64,000 nt of DNA from Bacillus sp. sid0103 (GCF_019219025.1 NZ_JAHUWN010000019.1:62001-126000), one strand, 5' to 3'. Shown: positions 28,538 to 37,330, counted from the stretch's first letter. Numbers and translations are program-made. The notes: generated by a model not told the origin, from the sequence alone.

Positions 28538-30358
28538 ATGGAGGAAAAACGAAAGAAACAACTAATCCTCGAGCGGTTTCATTACTCTCAGGATGAAGTG
28601 ATTGATAAATCATTTAAATGGAATCAGATGTGGCGCTTGCTGCAATACTTAAAGCCCTATACGAAAAATTTACTGCCCCTTTCGTTTATGGCTGTGATCA
28701 TTTCAACATCCATCCGTTTAATCATACCGATTTTAATTGGCGTCTATACACTTGACAAGGCGCTTGTTGAAAAAGATACAACCTTATTACTCCAGCTGAT
28801 TCTCATCATTTCAGGGCTGTATGTTTTATCCTATTTTGTCAATTTGCTAAGAATCCGTTGGATGAACAAGCTTGGGCAAAATGTCATTTATGATTTGCGG
28901 AAGCATTTGTTTACACATGTGCAGTCCCTATCGCACAGGTTCTTCGACCAGCGTTCGGGCGGGTCGATTCTTGTACGGATTATGAATGATATTAATTCAT
29001 TGCAGGAGTTGTTTACAAGTGGTGTTATTAATCTATTAACCGATTTTCTCCTATTGCTTGCGACGATTATTATCTTATTTTCTTTGAATGCAAAATTAAC
29101 GGTTGCGATTATGGTGATTTTGCCGATTATGTTTTTCATCTCCACCAGCCTGCGAAAAAAAATCCGGCTGCAGTGGCAATCGGTTCGGCTCGTCCAGTCG
29201 AAGCTCAATTCCCATTTAAATGAAAGTATTCAAGGAATTCGCGTCACACAGGCCTTTACCCAAGAAAAAGAAAACATTCAATTTTTTAAGGGAGTCAACC
29301 AGGAAAACTTTGAAACTTGGAAACAAGCTGTCCATAAAAATGCCATGTTTGGACCGTTTGTCGAGATCACCAATGCTATCGGGACGGCCATTCTCATCTG
29401 GTACGGGGCTTTTCTTGTCGCGGGCGGTGAAAGTACGATTGGGGAATTTGTCTCCTTTGCCTTTTATTTAGGGATGTTCTGGGAGCCGATTTCACGTCTT
29501 GGTCAGCTGTATAATCAGCTGCTGATTGGGATGGCTTCTTCTGAGCGGATTTTTGAGTTTTTAGATGAAAGGCCGATTGTGGCGGAGGCTTCAAACCCGT
29601 TGGTTCTCCCTTCTATTAAAGGGCAGATTGATTTTGAGGGTGTGGAGTTTTCCTATGATGCCTCGCGGAAGGCGTTAAACGGTATTTCTTTTTCCATAAA
29701 ATCGGGGGAGACGGTCGCACTTGTTGGACATACGGGCTCCGGGAAGACGACCATTGCCAACTTGGTCAGCCGCTTTTATGATGCTACGTCAGGTGTTGTA
29801 AAAATCGATGGCCATCCCGTTCACGAATTGTCCGTTGCTTGTCTCCGTTCGCAAATTGGTGTGGTCCTGCAGGATACGTTTATCTTTTCAGGAACGATTT
29901 TGGAAAATATCCGTTTTGGAGATCCGAAAGCAAGTGACGAGGAAGTGATGGCTGCAGCGAAGGTAGTAGGAGCTGATTCGTTTATTAACCAGCTTGCCAA
30001 TGGCTATCAAACGGAGGTGGAAGAGCGGGGCAATATCTTGTCTGTGGGTGAGCGCCAGCTACTTTCATTCGCCAGAGCCCTTCTCGCTGGGCCGAAAATT
30101 CTCATTTTGGATGAAGCCACCGCAAGTATTGACACGGAAACAGAGGTCAAGATTCAAAAGGCATTAAGAACGTTATTAAAAGGAAGAACAGCGATTATGA
30201 TTGCGCACAGGTTATCGACGATCAGGGAAGCAGATAAAATCTTGGTGCTTGATCATGGAAATATTCTTGAGCAGGGAAACCATGACACTCTGATGGCTAA
30301 ACAAGGAGTTTATTATGAATTAGTGAAAGCCCAATACAAAATGCTTGATGTGGTGTGA
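28538..30358 (+). CDS. ABC exporter half-transporter, YfiC-like, catalytic partner
   Basis: A 606-residue half-transporter with a charged ~35-residue N-terminal tail, six membrane helices, and an ATPase domain with Walker A GHTGSGKTT and complete Walker B LILDEATAS. Its signature is degenerate (LSVGERQ). The pair therefore builds one competent ATP site (Walker motifs of this subunit with LSGGQ of the partner) and one degenerate site. It overlaps closely with the first gene, supporting assembly as a heterodimer. A small basic peptide gene and a terminator follow. Confidence 0.88.
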   Translation: MEEKRKKQLILERFHYSQDEVIDKSFKWNQMWRLLQYLKPYTKNLLPLSFMAVIISTSIRLIIPILIGVYTLDKALVEKDTTLLLQLILIISGLYVLSYFVNLLRIRWMNKLGQNVIYDLRKHLFTHVQSLSHRFFDQRSGGSILVRIMNDINSLQELFTSGVINLLTDFLLLLATIIILFSLNAKLTVAIMVILPIMFFISTSLRKKIRLQWQSVRLVQSKLNSHLNESIQGIRVTQAFTQEKENIQFFKGVNQENFETWKQAVHKNAMFGPFVEITNAIGTAILIWYGAFLVAGGESTIGEFVSFAFYLGMFWEPISRLGQLYNQLLIGMASSERIFEFLDERPIVAEASNPLVLPSIKGQIDFEGVEFSYDASRKALNGISFSIKSGETVALVGHTGSGKTTIANLVSRFYDATSGVVKIDGHPVHELSVACLRSQIGVVLQDTFIFSGTILENIRFGDPKASDEEVMAAAKVVGADSFINQLANGYQTEVEERGNILSVGERQLLSFARALLAGPKILILDEATASIDTETEVKIQKALRTLLKGRTAIMIAHRLSTIREADKILVLDHGNILEQGNHDTLMAKQGVYYELVKAQYKMLDVV

Positions 30359-30410
30359 TGGCTGACACCAAATTATGGACCTAGGCAAACGAAGGTGGAG
30401 GGGTTGTAAA

Positions 30411-30521
30411 ATGATACAAAGAGCTCATAAAGCCCGCCATAGAAAGAAAAATGCCATGGTGGTCGATAGAGCCATTCATAATGCCTATCAGCCCAAAAAT
30501 TTTGCTATGTCGGCCGAGTAA
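30411..30521 (+). CDS. Small basic peptide of 36 residues
   Basis: An unannotated-size ORF with a good ribosome site (GGTGGAGGGG) before ATG. The product is 36 residues, begins MIQRAHKARHRKK and is strongly basic in its first half. It lies 52 bp after the YfiC-like gene and before the shared terminator, so it is in the exporter transcript. I do not recognise a family. It has no membrane segment. It may be a real small protein or a fortuitous ORF. Confidence 0.45.
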   Translation: MIQRAHKARHRKKNAMVVDRAIHNAYQPKNFAMSAE

Positions 30522-30552
30522 GAGCGGTTCCTAAATTTTTTGAAATAATAAC

Positions 30553-30585
30553 AAAAAGCCTAATCAATTAAGGATTAGGCTTTTT
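30553..30585 (+). terminator. Terminator of the YfiB/YfiC-like operon
   Basis: AAAAAGCCTAATC pairs with GATTAGGC plus T-run around a 7-nt loop. Confidence 0.93.
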
Positions 30586-30586
30586 G

Positions 30587-30723
30587 TTGGTAATTCCAAT
30601 TAATTAAAATAATACCGTTTTAACTTGGTTCTGTTTGATCGGAACGTTAAAGTGATTATCTTCTAATTTCAGTGGAGCTATTGGACGTTCGTTTAGGTTA
30701 CCTTCCTGTGGTAAAGGAGGTAA
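30587..30723 (+). promoter_or_regulatory. Leader of the Drr-type operon with ribosome-site-sequestering hairpin
   Basis: A possible promoter is TTGGTA (30587-30592), 17 bp, TAATAC (30610-30615). At 30698-30723 the strand TTACC-T-TCCT pairs with AGGAGGTAA around a 7-nt loop, hiding the strong ribosome site AAAGGAGG (30713-30720) that serves a leader ORF at 30729. No terminator-like T-run follows, so control would be of translation. Confidence 0.45.
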
Positions 30724-30728
30724 GACAA

Positions 30729-30827
30729 TTGTACAGATTAGATGGAATTCTCAATAGTTCATCTTCAATTCACAAATGTTTGCTACTCTGTTTATGTATT
30801 CAGTTATATGGGGAGGAAATGAAATGA
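30729..30827 (+). CDS. Leader ORF of 32 residues overlapping the Drr ATPase start
   Basis: Begins TTG eight bases after AAAGGAGG and runs 32 codons to a TGA that overlaps the ATG of the ABC ATPase gene (ATGA, 30824-30827). The product starts MYRLDGILNSSSS and contains the run CLLLCLCI. The overlap implies translational coupling. A non-canonical start and no known homologue keep the confidence moderate. The ATPase gene also has its own ribosome site (GGGAGG, 30811-30816) inside this ORF. Confidence 0.4.
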   Translation: MYRLDGILNSSSSIHKCLLLCLCIQLYGEEMK

Positions 30828-31846
30828 ATTATATAAATAAAAAGATAACATTTCCGGAAAATGGAGATTGGGCTGTTGAAGCACGTGGACTTGTTAAAAC
30901 GTTTGGCGACAACCGTGCTGTTGATGGGGTAGATTTGAACGTACGTGCCGGTACTATCTACGGTGTGCTTGGTCCCAATGGAGCAGGGAAAACTACCACA
31001 ATCAGAATGCTGGCCACGCTTTTACGATCAGACGAGGGTTCAGCAAAAATCTTTGGACACGATGTAGTGAAAGAAGCACAGATTGTACGTCAACTAATTG
31101 GAGTGACTGGCCAGTACGCATCGGTAGACGAGTCACTTAGTGCTACGGAGAATTTGGTCATCTTTTCTCGACTGTTAGGACTAGGGCGTGCAGAGTCAAA
31201 ACGTAAGGCAAACGAGTTGTTAGAGGAATTTGGTTTAACAGAAGCTGCAAAACGTCCTTTGAAAAATTTCTCTGGTGGTATGCGTCGCAGATTAGATTTA
31301 GCGGCAAGTCTCATTACACAGCCACCGCTTATCTTCTTGGATGAACCGACGACTGGACTGGATCCACGAACACGTAATCAAATGTGGGAGACCATCCGCC
31401 GATTGGTAAAGATGGGATCAACGGTATTGTTAACAACGCAGTATTTACAAGAGGCAGATGAACTTGCTGATAGGATAGCGGTTATCGATCGTGGCAGAGT
31501 TGTTGCCGAGGGAACTGTGGACGAATTGAAAGCGTCAGTTGGGAACTCATCGTTACAATTGAGAATAAAAAATACAAAAGATATGGAAAACGCTCGTCAT
31601 ACGGTTGAACGGGTACTTAAAGTTAAGTCAAGTGTGTCGTCCGAAGGTGTGAAGATTATTGCACCAATGGCGGATGCTAACAAAGTGACTGACTTACTTA
31701 TCGCCTTCCGTGAGTCAGGAATCCAATTGGCTGAGTTGAGTGTGCAAAAACCAACACTCGATGAAGTTTTTTTAAACCTTACTGGTCATGGTGTAGAGGA
31801 CACATTGCCTGGTGAAACGGGAGAAGTAGGGGAGGTAGGCATATGA
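30824..31846 (+). CDS. ABC transporter ATPase, DrrA-like
   Basis: A 340-residue ATPase of the daunorubicin-resistance (DrrA/CcmA) type. Walker A is GPNGAGKTT, signature FSGGMRRRLD, Walker B LIFLDEPTTGLD, and a C-terminal extension of ~100 residues is typical of DrrA. ATG at 30824 was chosen because GGGAGG lies 7 bp before it; an in-frame ATG at 30776 has no such site and lies within the leader ORF in another frame. It overlaps the permease gene by 4 bp. Exports a hydrophobic drug-like compound by family analogy; the real substrate is not evident. Confidence 0.9.
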   Translation: MNYINKKITFPENGDWAVEARGLVKTFGDNRAVDGVDLNVRAGTIYGVLGPNGAGKTTTIRMLATLLRSDEGSAKIFGHDVVKEAQIVRQLIGVTGQYASVDESLSATENLVIFSRLLGLGRAESKRKANELLEEFGLTEAAKRPLKNFSGGMRRRLDLAASLITQPPLIFLDEPTTGLDPRTRNQMWETIRRLVKMGSTVLLTTQYLQEADELADRIAVIDRGRVVAEGTVDELKASVGNSSLQLRIKNTKDMENARHTVERVLKVKSSVSSEGVKIIAPMADANKVTDLLIAFRESGIQLAELSVQKPTLDEVFLNLTGHGVEDTLPGETGEVGEVGI

Positions 31847-32658
31847 AAAACAATACAAATGAGTTGGTTTCTAATCGCCAATTAAAAAATAACACAAGCA
31901 TCGGTCAAACAGTACGTAACTCGTTTACAATGGCCTATCGAGGTTTGTTGAAAATTCGTCGCACACCAGAACAATTGTTTGACGTTACACTTCAGCCCAT
32001 CATTTTCACGCTGATGTTTACTTACATTTTTGGCGGGGCAATCTCTGGGAACGTACAGGACTATTTACCAGTCATCATTCCAGGTATCCTCGTTCAAACG
32101 GTGATTTCAACCTCCATTGTCACTGGGGTCCAACTGCGTGAGGACATGGATAAAGGCGTGTTTGATCGATTTAAGTCTTTGCCGATTGCACGTATTGCTC
32201 CGTTAGCAGGAGCATTGTTGGCAGATAACATTCGGTATGCCATTGCCACTGTGCTTACTTTTGTTATGGGATACGTTATGGGGTATAGACCTGATGGAGG
32301 TCTAGGTTATGTCGCAATCGCTGGACTACTTGTGATTGTGTGCTCTTGGGCAATTAGCTGGATTTTTGCCTTCTTCGGTGTGATTGCACGTACGGCTTCA
32401 AGCGTACAAGGAATCTCGATGCTAGTGCTGTTCCCACTTACTTTTCTTTCTAATGCTTTTGTTCCAGTTGAGACCATGCCTAATTGGCTTCAGTGGTTCG
32501 TGAAGTTCAACCCGGTTTCCCATCTTGTGACAGCAGTCAGAGAGCTTGCCAATTCTGGAACCATTGGAACGGATTTCGGCATCTCTCTCATTGGGGCTGC
32601 TGTCATTGTATTGATCTTTGCACCTATCACAGTACGTGCATATATGCGCCGAGCATAG
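31843..32658 (+). CDS. ABC-2 type permease, DrrB-like
   Basis: A 271-residue membrane protein with six predicted helices and the conserved ABC-2 features QPIIFTLMFTYIFGG near 57 and FLSNAFVPVETMPNWLQWF near 205. It pairs with the DrrA-like ATPase, whose stop overlaps its start (ATGA). A terminator hairpin follows at 32775. There is no local regulator of the TetR or MarR kind, which makes the structured leader the best candidate for control. Confidence 0.88.
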   Translation: MKNNTNELVSNRQLKNNTSIGQTVRNSFTMAYRGLLKIRRTPEQLFDVTLQPIIFTLMFTYIFGGAISGNVQDYLPVIIPGILVQTVISTSIVTGVQLREDMDKGVFDRFKSLPIARIAPLAGALLADNIRYAIATVLTFVMGYVMGYRPDGGLGYVAIAGLLVIVCSWAISWIFAFFGVIARTASSVQGISMLVLFPLTFLSNAFVPVETMPNWLQWFVKFNPVSHLVTAVRELANSGTIGTDFGISLIGAAVIVLIFAPITVRAYMRRA

Positions 32659-32774
32659 ACATGTTTATTCGTTAGATTTAATGAAAAGGATCACAGCAAC
32701 ATGCCATAGAAGAAAGTAAAGTAGGTTAGAATATTTAATTTAAATCAAGACATTAGAATAATATCTCTGTTAAC

Positions 32775-32805
32775 AAAAAGGTTTCGCTCCCCGTGAAGCC
32801 TTTTT
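32775..32805 (+). terminator. Terminator after DrrB-like permease
   Basis: AAAAAGGTTTC pairs with GAAGCCTTTTT (one G-T pair) around a 9-nt loop, with the T-run in the right arm. Confidence 0.75.
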
Positions 32806-33124
32806 GATTTGCTTTAAGTTCCTTTAGAGCAATACTAAAATGCGTAATGGTGCTAGTGTTCTTGCTTAAAAGCGGTCTACGAAAACTGGCTGCTTTTTTA
32901 TTTGTGTTTCTGTTTTGACTAAATTTAGCCACAGCAGTCCAGTGAGGGAAGTCATTCATGTAAGGCGGCCCAATCTGGATTATGAATAAGAATTGAGACT
33001 GTGTGCTCATAATAAATGAAGAACCAGGTGTATCCGAATCTTGATCAGTTGAATCAGTAATAGCCATCTCTTGTTCCAACGTAATAACATAAATAATATT
33101 ATAAATAATTTATAATAAAAATGG

Positions 33125-33157
33125 TTGACATAATATTCCTGTAGGTGTAAATTACAC
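33125..33157 (+). promoter_or_regulatory. phaQ promoter with palindromic operator on the -10
   Basis: TTGACA (33125-33130), 17 bp, TAAATT (33148-33153) is a near-consensus SigA promoter. The perfect palindrome GTGTAAATTACAC (33145-33157) covers the -10, as expected for an autoregulating PadR-type repressor. Confidence 0.7.
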
Positions 33158-33184
33158 ATATAGAAGAACTAAGGAGATAATCCC

Positions 33185-33631
33185 ATGGCAAAAGATAGCG
33201 CCAATCAAACCATTCAACCATCAAAGAGTTTTGTTCTGCCTTTTATATTATTAAATCTTAGTAAAATGTCACTTCATGGATACGAGCTATTTCAAAAGCT
33301 TGAAACATTTGGGTTTAATACGATTGATCAAGGAAACTTATATCGGCTCCTTCGTCAGATTGAAAAGGAAAACCTTGTTTCATCTGAATGGGATACTACT
33401 GGAAATGGTCCTGCAAAGAGACGTTACACAATCACGGAGGTAGGCGTTACATACTTAAAGGGATATGCAAATCAATTAGAAACCTACCAATCAATGTTAG
33501 ATCAATTCTTCACAATGTATTCTAATTTACTAGAGCTCTATATCCCTTCAATTAAAAGGAAGGATCCAATAGAGAAAGGCACCAATGACAAGAGGAGGAA
33601 TGAAAATGAATACACCGACAAAAAAAAGTGA
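33185..33631 (+). CDS. phaQ: PadR-type PHB-responsive repressor PhaQ
   Basis: A 148-residue PadR-family winged-helix protein (HGYELFQKLE, then NLYRLLRQIEKENLV as recognition region, then wing). It lies directly before a phasin gene. In Bacillus megaterium, PhaQ is a PadR-like repressor that binds poly-beta-hydroxybutyrate and controls phaQ and phaP; gene order and family match. Translation starts at ATG after AAGGAG. The palindrome over its own -10 is the likely operator. Its end overlaps the phasin gene by 26 bp. Confidence 0.85.
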   Translation: MAKDSANQTIQPSKSFVLPFILLNLSKMSLHGYELFQKLETFGFNTIDQGNLYRLLRQIEKENLVSSEWDTTGNGPAKRRYTITEVGVTYLKGYANQLETYQSMLDQFFTMYSNLLELYIPSIKRKDPIEKGTNDKRRNENEYTDKKK

Positions 33632-34175
33632 GCAAGCAAAGAAAGCTGCTGAAGTTAAGGAAAAAGGATATCAAGTCATGCCATTTGTAGACACATTATG
33701 GAATCAATTCGAGCTATCGTTAGATTGGGCAAAGGAACTACAAGAAAGTGGAGAAGAAGCTTATCTAAAGACTGTAAAAGAAACGACTAAGTTCAATAAA
33801 GACTTTAGAAATTCTTTTTTAAATCTTTATCAAGAATCTAAAAAGACTAACAGTGAAATCGTTGATAGTGTAAGCGCCCTTAATAAAAAAAATGATGCCT
33901 TACAGATTGATTTTTCAGAGCTTACAGACCAATTTCGAGATGTATCTGATCGTGTAGAGAATCTAGCGTTAACTCCAATTAAATTATCCTTCGATCTAAT
34001 GGATCGATTTGATAATAGCCTTGTGGAAAATAGTGAGAATTATGTACACTATGTAAGAGAGCGTCGTAACGACTTGCTAAATGTTACAAGTGAATATGTA
34101 GAATTTGCAAAAAACAACCATAAAAACATCTTTTCCATGATCGAGCAAAGTGTAAAAGTACTTGTTAATAAATAA
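33606..34175 (+). CDS. phaP: Phasin PhaP, PHB granule-coating protein
   Basis: An approximately 189-residue helical protein of the Bacillus PhaP family that covers poly-beta-hydroxybutyrate granules. It is rich in Lys, Glu, Asn and Ser with coiled-coil-like stretches and no membrane segment. ATG at 33606 is preferred because GAGGAGG (33592-33598) sits 7 bp upstream; in-frame ATGs at 33585 and 33600 are poorly spaced. The phaR-phaB-phaC synthase genes that accompany this pair in Bacillus megaterium are not in the window, so they must be elsewhere if present. A strong terminator follows. Confidence 0.85.
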   Translation: MNTPTKKSEQAKKAAEVKEKGYQVMPFVDTLWNQFELSLDWAKELQESGEEAYLKTVKETTKFNKDFRNSFLNLYQESKKTNSEIVDSVSALNKKNDALQIDFSELTDQFRDVSDRVENLALTPIKLSFDLMDRFDNSLVENSENYVHYVRERRNDLLNVTSEYVEFAKNNHKNIFSMIEQSVKVLVNK

Positions 34176-34216
34176 TTAATAAGGATAAATCATTAAGATT
34201 CATCCTTAAAAATAGT

Positions 34217-34250
34217 AAAGAGACAATCGTTCGGGCGATTGTCTCTTTTT
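34217..34250 (+). terminator. Terminator after phaP
   Basis: AAAGAGACAATCG pairs with CGATTGTCTCTTT around a 6-nt loop, ending in T-run. Confidence 0.93.
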
Positions 34251-34389
34251 TAAATTCAAAATCTATTACTTGGATTATAGTTTAAAAAAATTTTTAATTA
34301 TCTACCAGAAAATAGGAAGGCACAGATTTCAGCTACAATGGTATTTTAATTTTAACGATAGATAAGCGACCGATTTCTTCAATCTAGAA

Positions 34390-34446
34390 AATGAACAATT
34401 GTAATAAATGCTGATCTATCAGTCATTTTATAATTGTTCATTTTTT
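34390..34446. other. Long AT-rich hairpin between phaP and the germination operon
   Basis: AATGAACAATT pairs with AATTGTTCATT. The apex is a second perfect stem, CTGAT-CT-ATCAG, and a TTTTTTATTTT tract follows. It could be an additional terminator. No gene lies close upstream on either strand, so its purpose is unclear. The rest of 34251-34560 shows nothing recognisable. Confidence 0.5.
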
Positions 34447-34554
34447 ATTTTATATAGCAAATTTTATTTATGCGCCAAACTAAGTATCCTTTGTTTAAAG
34501 GTGGGAAAAATAAAGAAGCGAAAACAAGATTTTCCAATTTACAAACAAATACTC

Positions 34555-34584
34555 GCATGAATGTCAAAAAAATGATGATTATAA
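34555..34584 (+). promoter_or_regulatory. Possible SigG/SigF-type promoter of the germinant receptor operon
   Basis: GCATGA (34555-34560) resembles the SigG -35 (GNATR) and GATTATA (34577-34583) resembles the -10 (CATNNTA), with about 17 bp between. Forespore expression is expected for ger operons. The match is imperfect. Confidence 0.35.
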
Positions 34585-34623
34585 TGCCTATTGAAAATGA
34601 TTTTGTTATATAGGAGATTGATC

Positions 34624-36210
34624 ATGGATTTGTATAAAAAAATGTTAATAAAGAAGATGAAGAAAGGAAGGTCTCATGGTCCTGATCAAAATCAAGGAAT
34701 GGATTCTCAGTCTCACTCAAAACATGATTCTCTAACGATGAGTCTAGAGACAAATTTACATATTATCCAATCCATTTATACTAAATGCCCCGATGTCTTT
34801 TTTCGCTTGTTTTTAATTGGCGGAAGAACAAAAGCCGTCCTTATTTATATTGAGGGTCTATCTAATACTGAAGAAATTGATAAAAGCGTACTTTCACCGC
34901 TGATGCAGCAAACAACAGCTGATAACTTGAATATGAATACGATATTTGAACAGAATTTAACGGTCTCTAATATAAAAGAGATCCGATCGTTTTCTGAAGT
35001 GATTGAGCAAATTTCATCAGGCAATCCTGTGATTCTCATCGATCAACAATCCTTTGGCGTTTCTGTGGGATTGGCTAAGTGGGAGAAGCGATCGATTGAA
35101 GAACCGCTGTCCGAAGCCGTCGTTCGTGGTCCTCGTGAAGGATTCACTGAAACTTTGACGGTTAACACTTCATTATTAAGAAGAAAAATTAAAAGTCCCA
35201 GTCTTAAAATCACCTCCATGAAAATCGGCCGACACACCCAGACTCAAGTCATGATTGCTTATATGGAGGGCATTGCCGATCCTACCCTAGTGGAGGAGAT
35301 AAATAACCGGCTACAGCGTATTGATATCGACGGTATTTTAGAAAGCGCTTATATCGAAGAATTTATTGAAGATCATCCTTTTTCTCCCTTTCCACAAGTC
35401 TTAAATACAGAACGACCCGATGTGGCAACATCCAGTCTCCTTGAAGGGCGAGCAGTCATTTTAGTAGATGGAACTCCTTTTGTCATGATTGTTCCAACGA
35501 CATTATTTTCCCTGCTTCAATCTCCAGAGGATTATTATCAGCGTTTTATGATCGGGACATTAATTCGATGGCTTCGATATAGCTTTGTCATGATTGCATT
35601 ACTGCTGCCCTCTATATATGTGGCGATTCTAACCTACCATCATGAGATGATCCCTACTAATCTGCTGCTCAGTATTGCAAAAACCAGGGAAGAAATTCCT
35701 TTTCCTGCTCTTGTCGAGGCGCTCATTATGGAAATCACTTTCGAAGTGCTTAGAGAAGCTGGAATTCGGCTACCCAAACAAGTCGGATCAGCGGTCAGCA
35801 TCGTTGGTGCATTAGTTATCGGACAAGCAGCCGTTTCTTCTGGACTTGCTTCAGCACCAATGGTTATGGTAGTGGCGATTACAGGAATCGCATCCTTTGC
35901 CATACCTCGGTATAATGCTGCGATCGCAATCAGAATGCTGCGCTTTCCCATCATGTTGTTAGCAGGTACATTAGGTCTGCTCGGGATTATGCTTGGGATT
36001 ATTGTCATCCTTATTCATTTGTGCACGATGCGTTCCTTTGGTGTGCCGTATTTGTCGCCAATAGGCCCGATGAAAGGTCCAGAATTGAAAGATGTACTGA
36101 TAAGGGCACCATGGTGGTCACTTACTTCCCGACCACGCCTAACCGGGAATTATAACAAATATCGACAGGCCTCCGGACAAAAACCGGATCCTACGAAAGG
36201 TACCGAGTAG
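34624..36210 (+). CDS. Spore germination receptor subunit A (GerA/GerK A family)
   Basis: A 528-residue A subunit of a GerA-type germinant receptor in the spore inner membrane. A basic N-terminus and two soluble lobes (about 30-290) that form the ion-channel assembly and ligand-sensing region precede a membrane domain of four to six helices (about 310-480). ATG at 34624 has AGGAG correctly spaced; an in-frame TTG 33 bp upstream has none. It heads an A-B-C-D operon with 13-bp or overlapping junctions. The germinant cannot be predicted. Confidence 0.92.
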   Translation: MDLYKKMLIKKMKKGRSHGPDQNQGMDSQSHSKHDSLTMSLETNLHIIQSIYTKCPDVFFRLFLIGGRTKAVLIYIEGLSNTEEIDKSVLSPLMQQTTADNLNMNTIFEQNLTVSNIKEIRSFSEVIEQISSGNPVILIDQQSFGVSVGLAKWEKRSIEEPLSEAVVRGPREGFTETLTVNTSLLRRKIKSPSLKITSMKIGRHTQTQVMIAYMEGIADPTLVEEINNRLQRIDIDGILESAYIEEFIEDHPFSPFPQVLNTERPDVATSSLLEGRAVILVDGTPFVMIVPTTLFSLLQSPEDYYQRFMIGTLIRWLRYSFVMIALLLPSIYVAILTYHHEMIPTNLLLSIAKTREEIPFPALVEALIMEITFEVLREAGIRLPKQVGSAVSIVGALVIGQAAVSSGLASAPMVMVVAITGIASFAIPRYNAAIAIRMLRFPIMLLAGTLGLLGIMLGIIVILIHLCTMRSFGVPYLSPIGPMKGPELKDVLIRAPWWSLTSRPRLTGNYNKYRQASGQKPDPTKGTE

Positions 36211-36223
36211 GAGTTGAAAAAAG

Positions 36224-37330
36224 ATGATTGAAAAGGGGAAAATATCGGCTGTTCAGATGGCCATTATCATGAACCCAACTATTTTGGCAACCGCATTGCT
36301 ATTAGTTCCAGCAGTTACAGCGAGACATGCAAAGCAAGATCTGTGGATATCACCTATTTGGGCATCCATCATTGGGTTAATAGTTGTTTATGTGGCCTTT
36401 CATTTAAACCGTTTATACCCTAAAGAAACCATCATTGAATACAGCGGTCATATCCTTGGCAAGATTCCAGGGAAGGTCTTAGGGTTTTTTTATCTATTTT
36501 TTTATTTGCATATCAATGGCATCATCATTCGAGAATATGGGGAGTTTGTTATCGGAACTTTTCTTATGCAAACTCCGATGATTATTGTGATATCCGCTAT
36601 GATTTTAGTCAGTGCCTTTGCCGTATACGGCGGAATCGAGGTCATCGCTAGAGCTGCTCAAATCATTGTACCAGTGGTAATCATTCTCTACCTATTAATT
36701 TCATTCATGCTTATGAAGGACTTGGAAGTTAAAAATATACTACCAATTATGGAGCATGGAATGAAGCCTTCCTTTATGGGTTCTATCGTTCCTCAAAGTT
36801 GGTTTAGTGAATTTCTTCTCATTACCTTTATGCTGCCATATTTGAAGGACAGACAAAAAGGCTTCAAGTGGGGATTTATTTCAATATGCAGCATTTTGTT
36901 TATTTTGGTTCTAGCGAATATATCCACGTATATGTTATTTGGAGGACTTACAGGTACTTTTACTTATCCAGTAATGGTTGCCGTCCGCTACATCAGTATT
37001 GCTGATTTTCTAGAACATTTGGAGGCAATTGTAATGGCCATCTGGGTCACTGGTGTATTTGTGAAAATAACCATATTCTTTTATGCCCTTGCTCTTGGAA
37101 CAGCCCAGTGGCTTAATCTTTCCGATTATCGCCCAATCATATTGCCGATTGGCTTACTTTTAGTCATCTTTGGTTTATGGACAGCACCCAATTTGCCAGA
37201 ACTAGAACATTTTCTAAGTACGTCAGCTCCTTTTTACTTTTTAACCCTGCAGCTAGGCATTCCATGTGTTTTGCTTCTTATCGCTATGTTAAGAAAAAAA
37301 GTACAACAGAATAAGGGTGAAATAAAATGA
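36224..37330 (+). CDS. Spore germination receptor subunit B (amino-acid-permease-like)
   Basis: A 368-residue integral membrane protein with about ten helices, of the endospore germination permease family (APC-like fold). It forms the germinant-binding subunit in characterised receptors. It follows subunit A by 13 bp with a GTAGGAG ribosome site, and its stop overlaps the start of subunit C by 4 bp. Confidence 0.92.
   Translation: MIEKGKISAVQMAIIMNPTILATALLLVPAVTARHAKQDLWISPIWASIIGLIVVYVAFHLNRLYPKETIIEYSGHILGKIPGKVLGFFYLFFYLHINGIIIREYGEFVIGTFLMQTPMIIVISAMILVSAFAVYGGIEVIARAAQIIVPVVIILYLLISFMLMKDLEVKNILPIMEHGMKPSFMGSIVPQSWFSEFLLITFMLPYLKDRQKGFKWGFISICSILFILVLANISTYMLFGGLTGTFTYPVMVAVRYISIADFLEHLEAIVMAIWVTGVFVKITIFFYALALGTAQWLNLSDYRPIILPIGLLLVIFGLWTAPNLPELEHFLSTSAPFYFLTLQLGIPCVLLLIAMLRKKVQQNKGEIK

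Larger units (their letters stand above)
32659..33184. other. Intergenic region between drrB-like gene and phaQ
   Basis: Contains the drrB terminator (32775-32805) and, at the right end, the phaQ promoter. A minus-strand open frame of ~100 codons (33079-32753) exists but has no ribosome site and runs through the terminator, so it is not called. Otherwise nothing recognisable. Confidence 0.6.

Noticed and set aside
26775..30358. Calling the heterodimeric exporter BmrC/BmrD
   Set aside because: The second subunit (606 residues) is shorter than BmrD, and both N-terminal sequences fit YfiB/YfiC better.
32753..33079. Minus-strand open frame of about 108 codons between the Drr permease gene and phaQ
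   Set aside because: TTG start without ribosome site, no recognisable family, and it runs through the drrB terminator hairpin.
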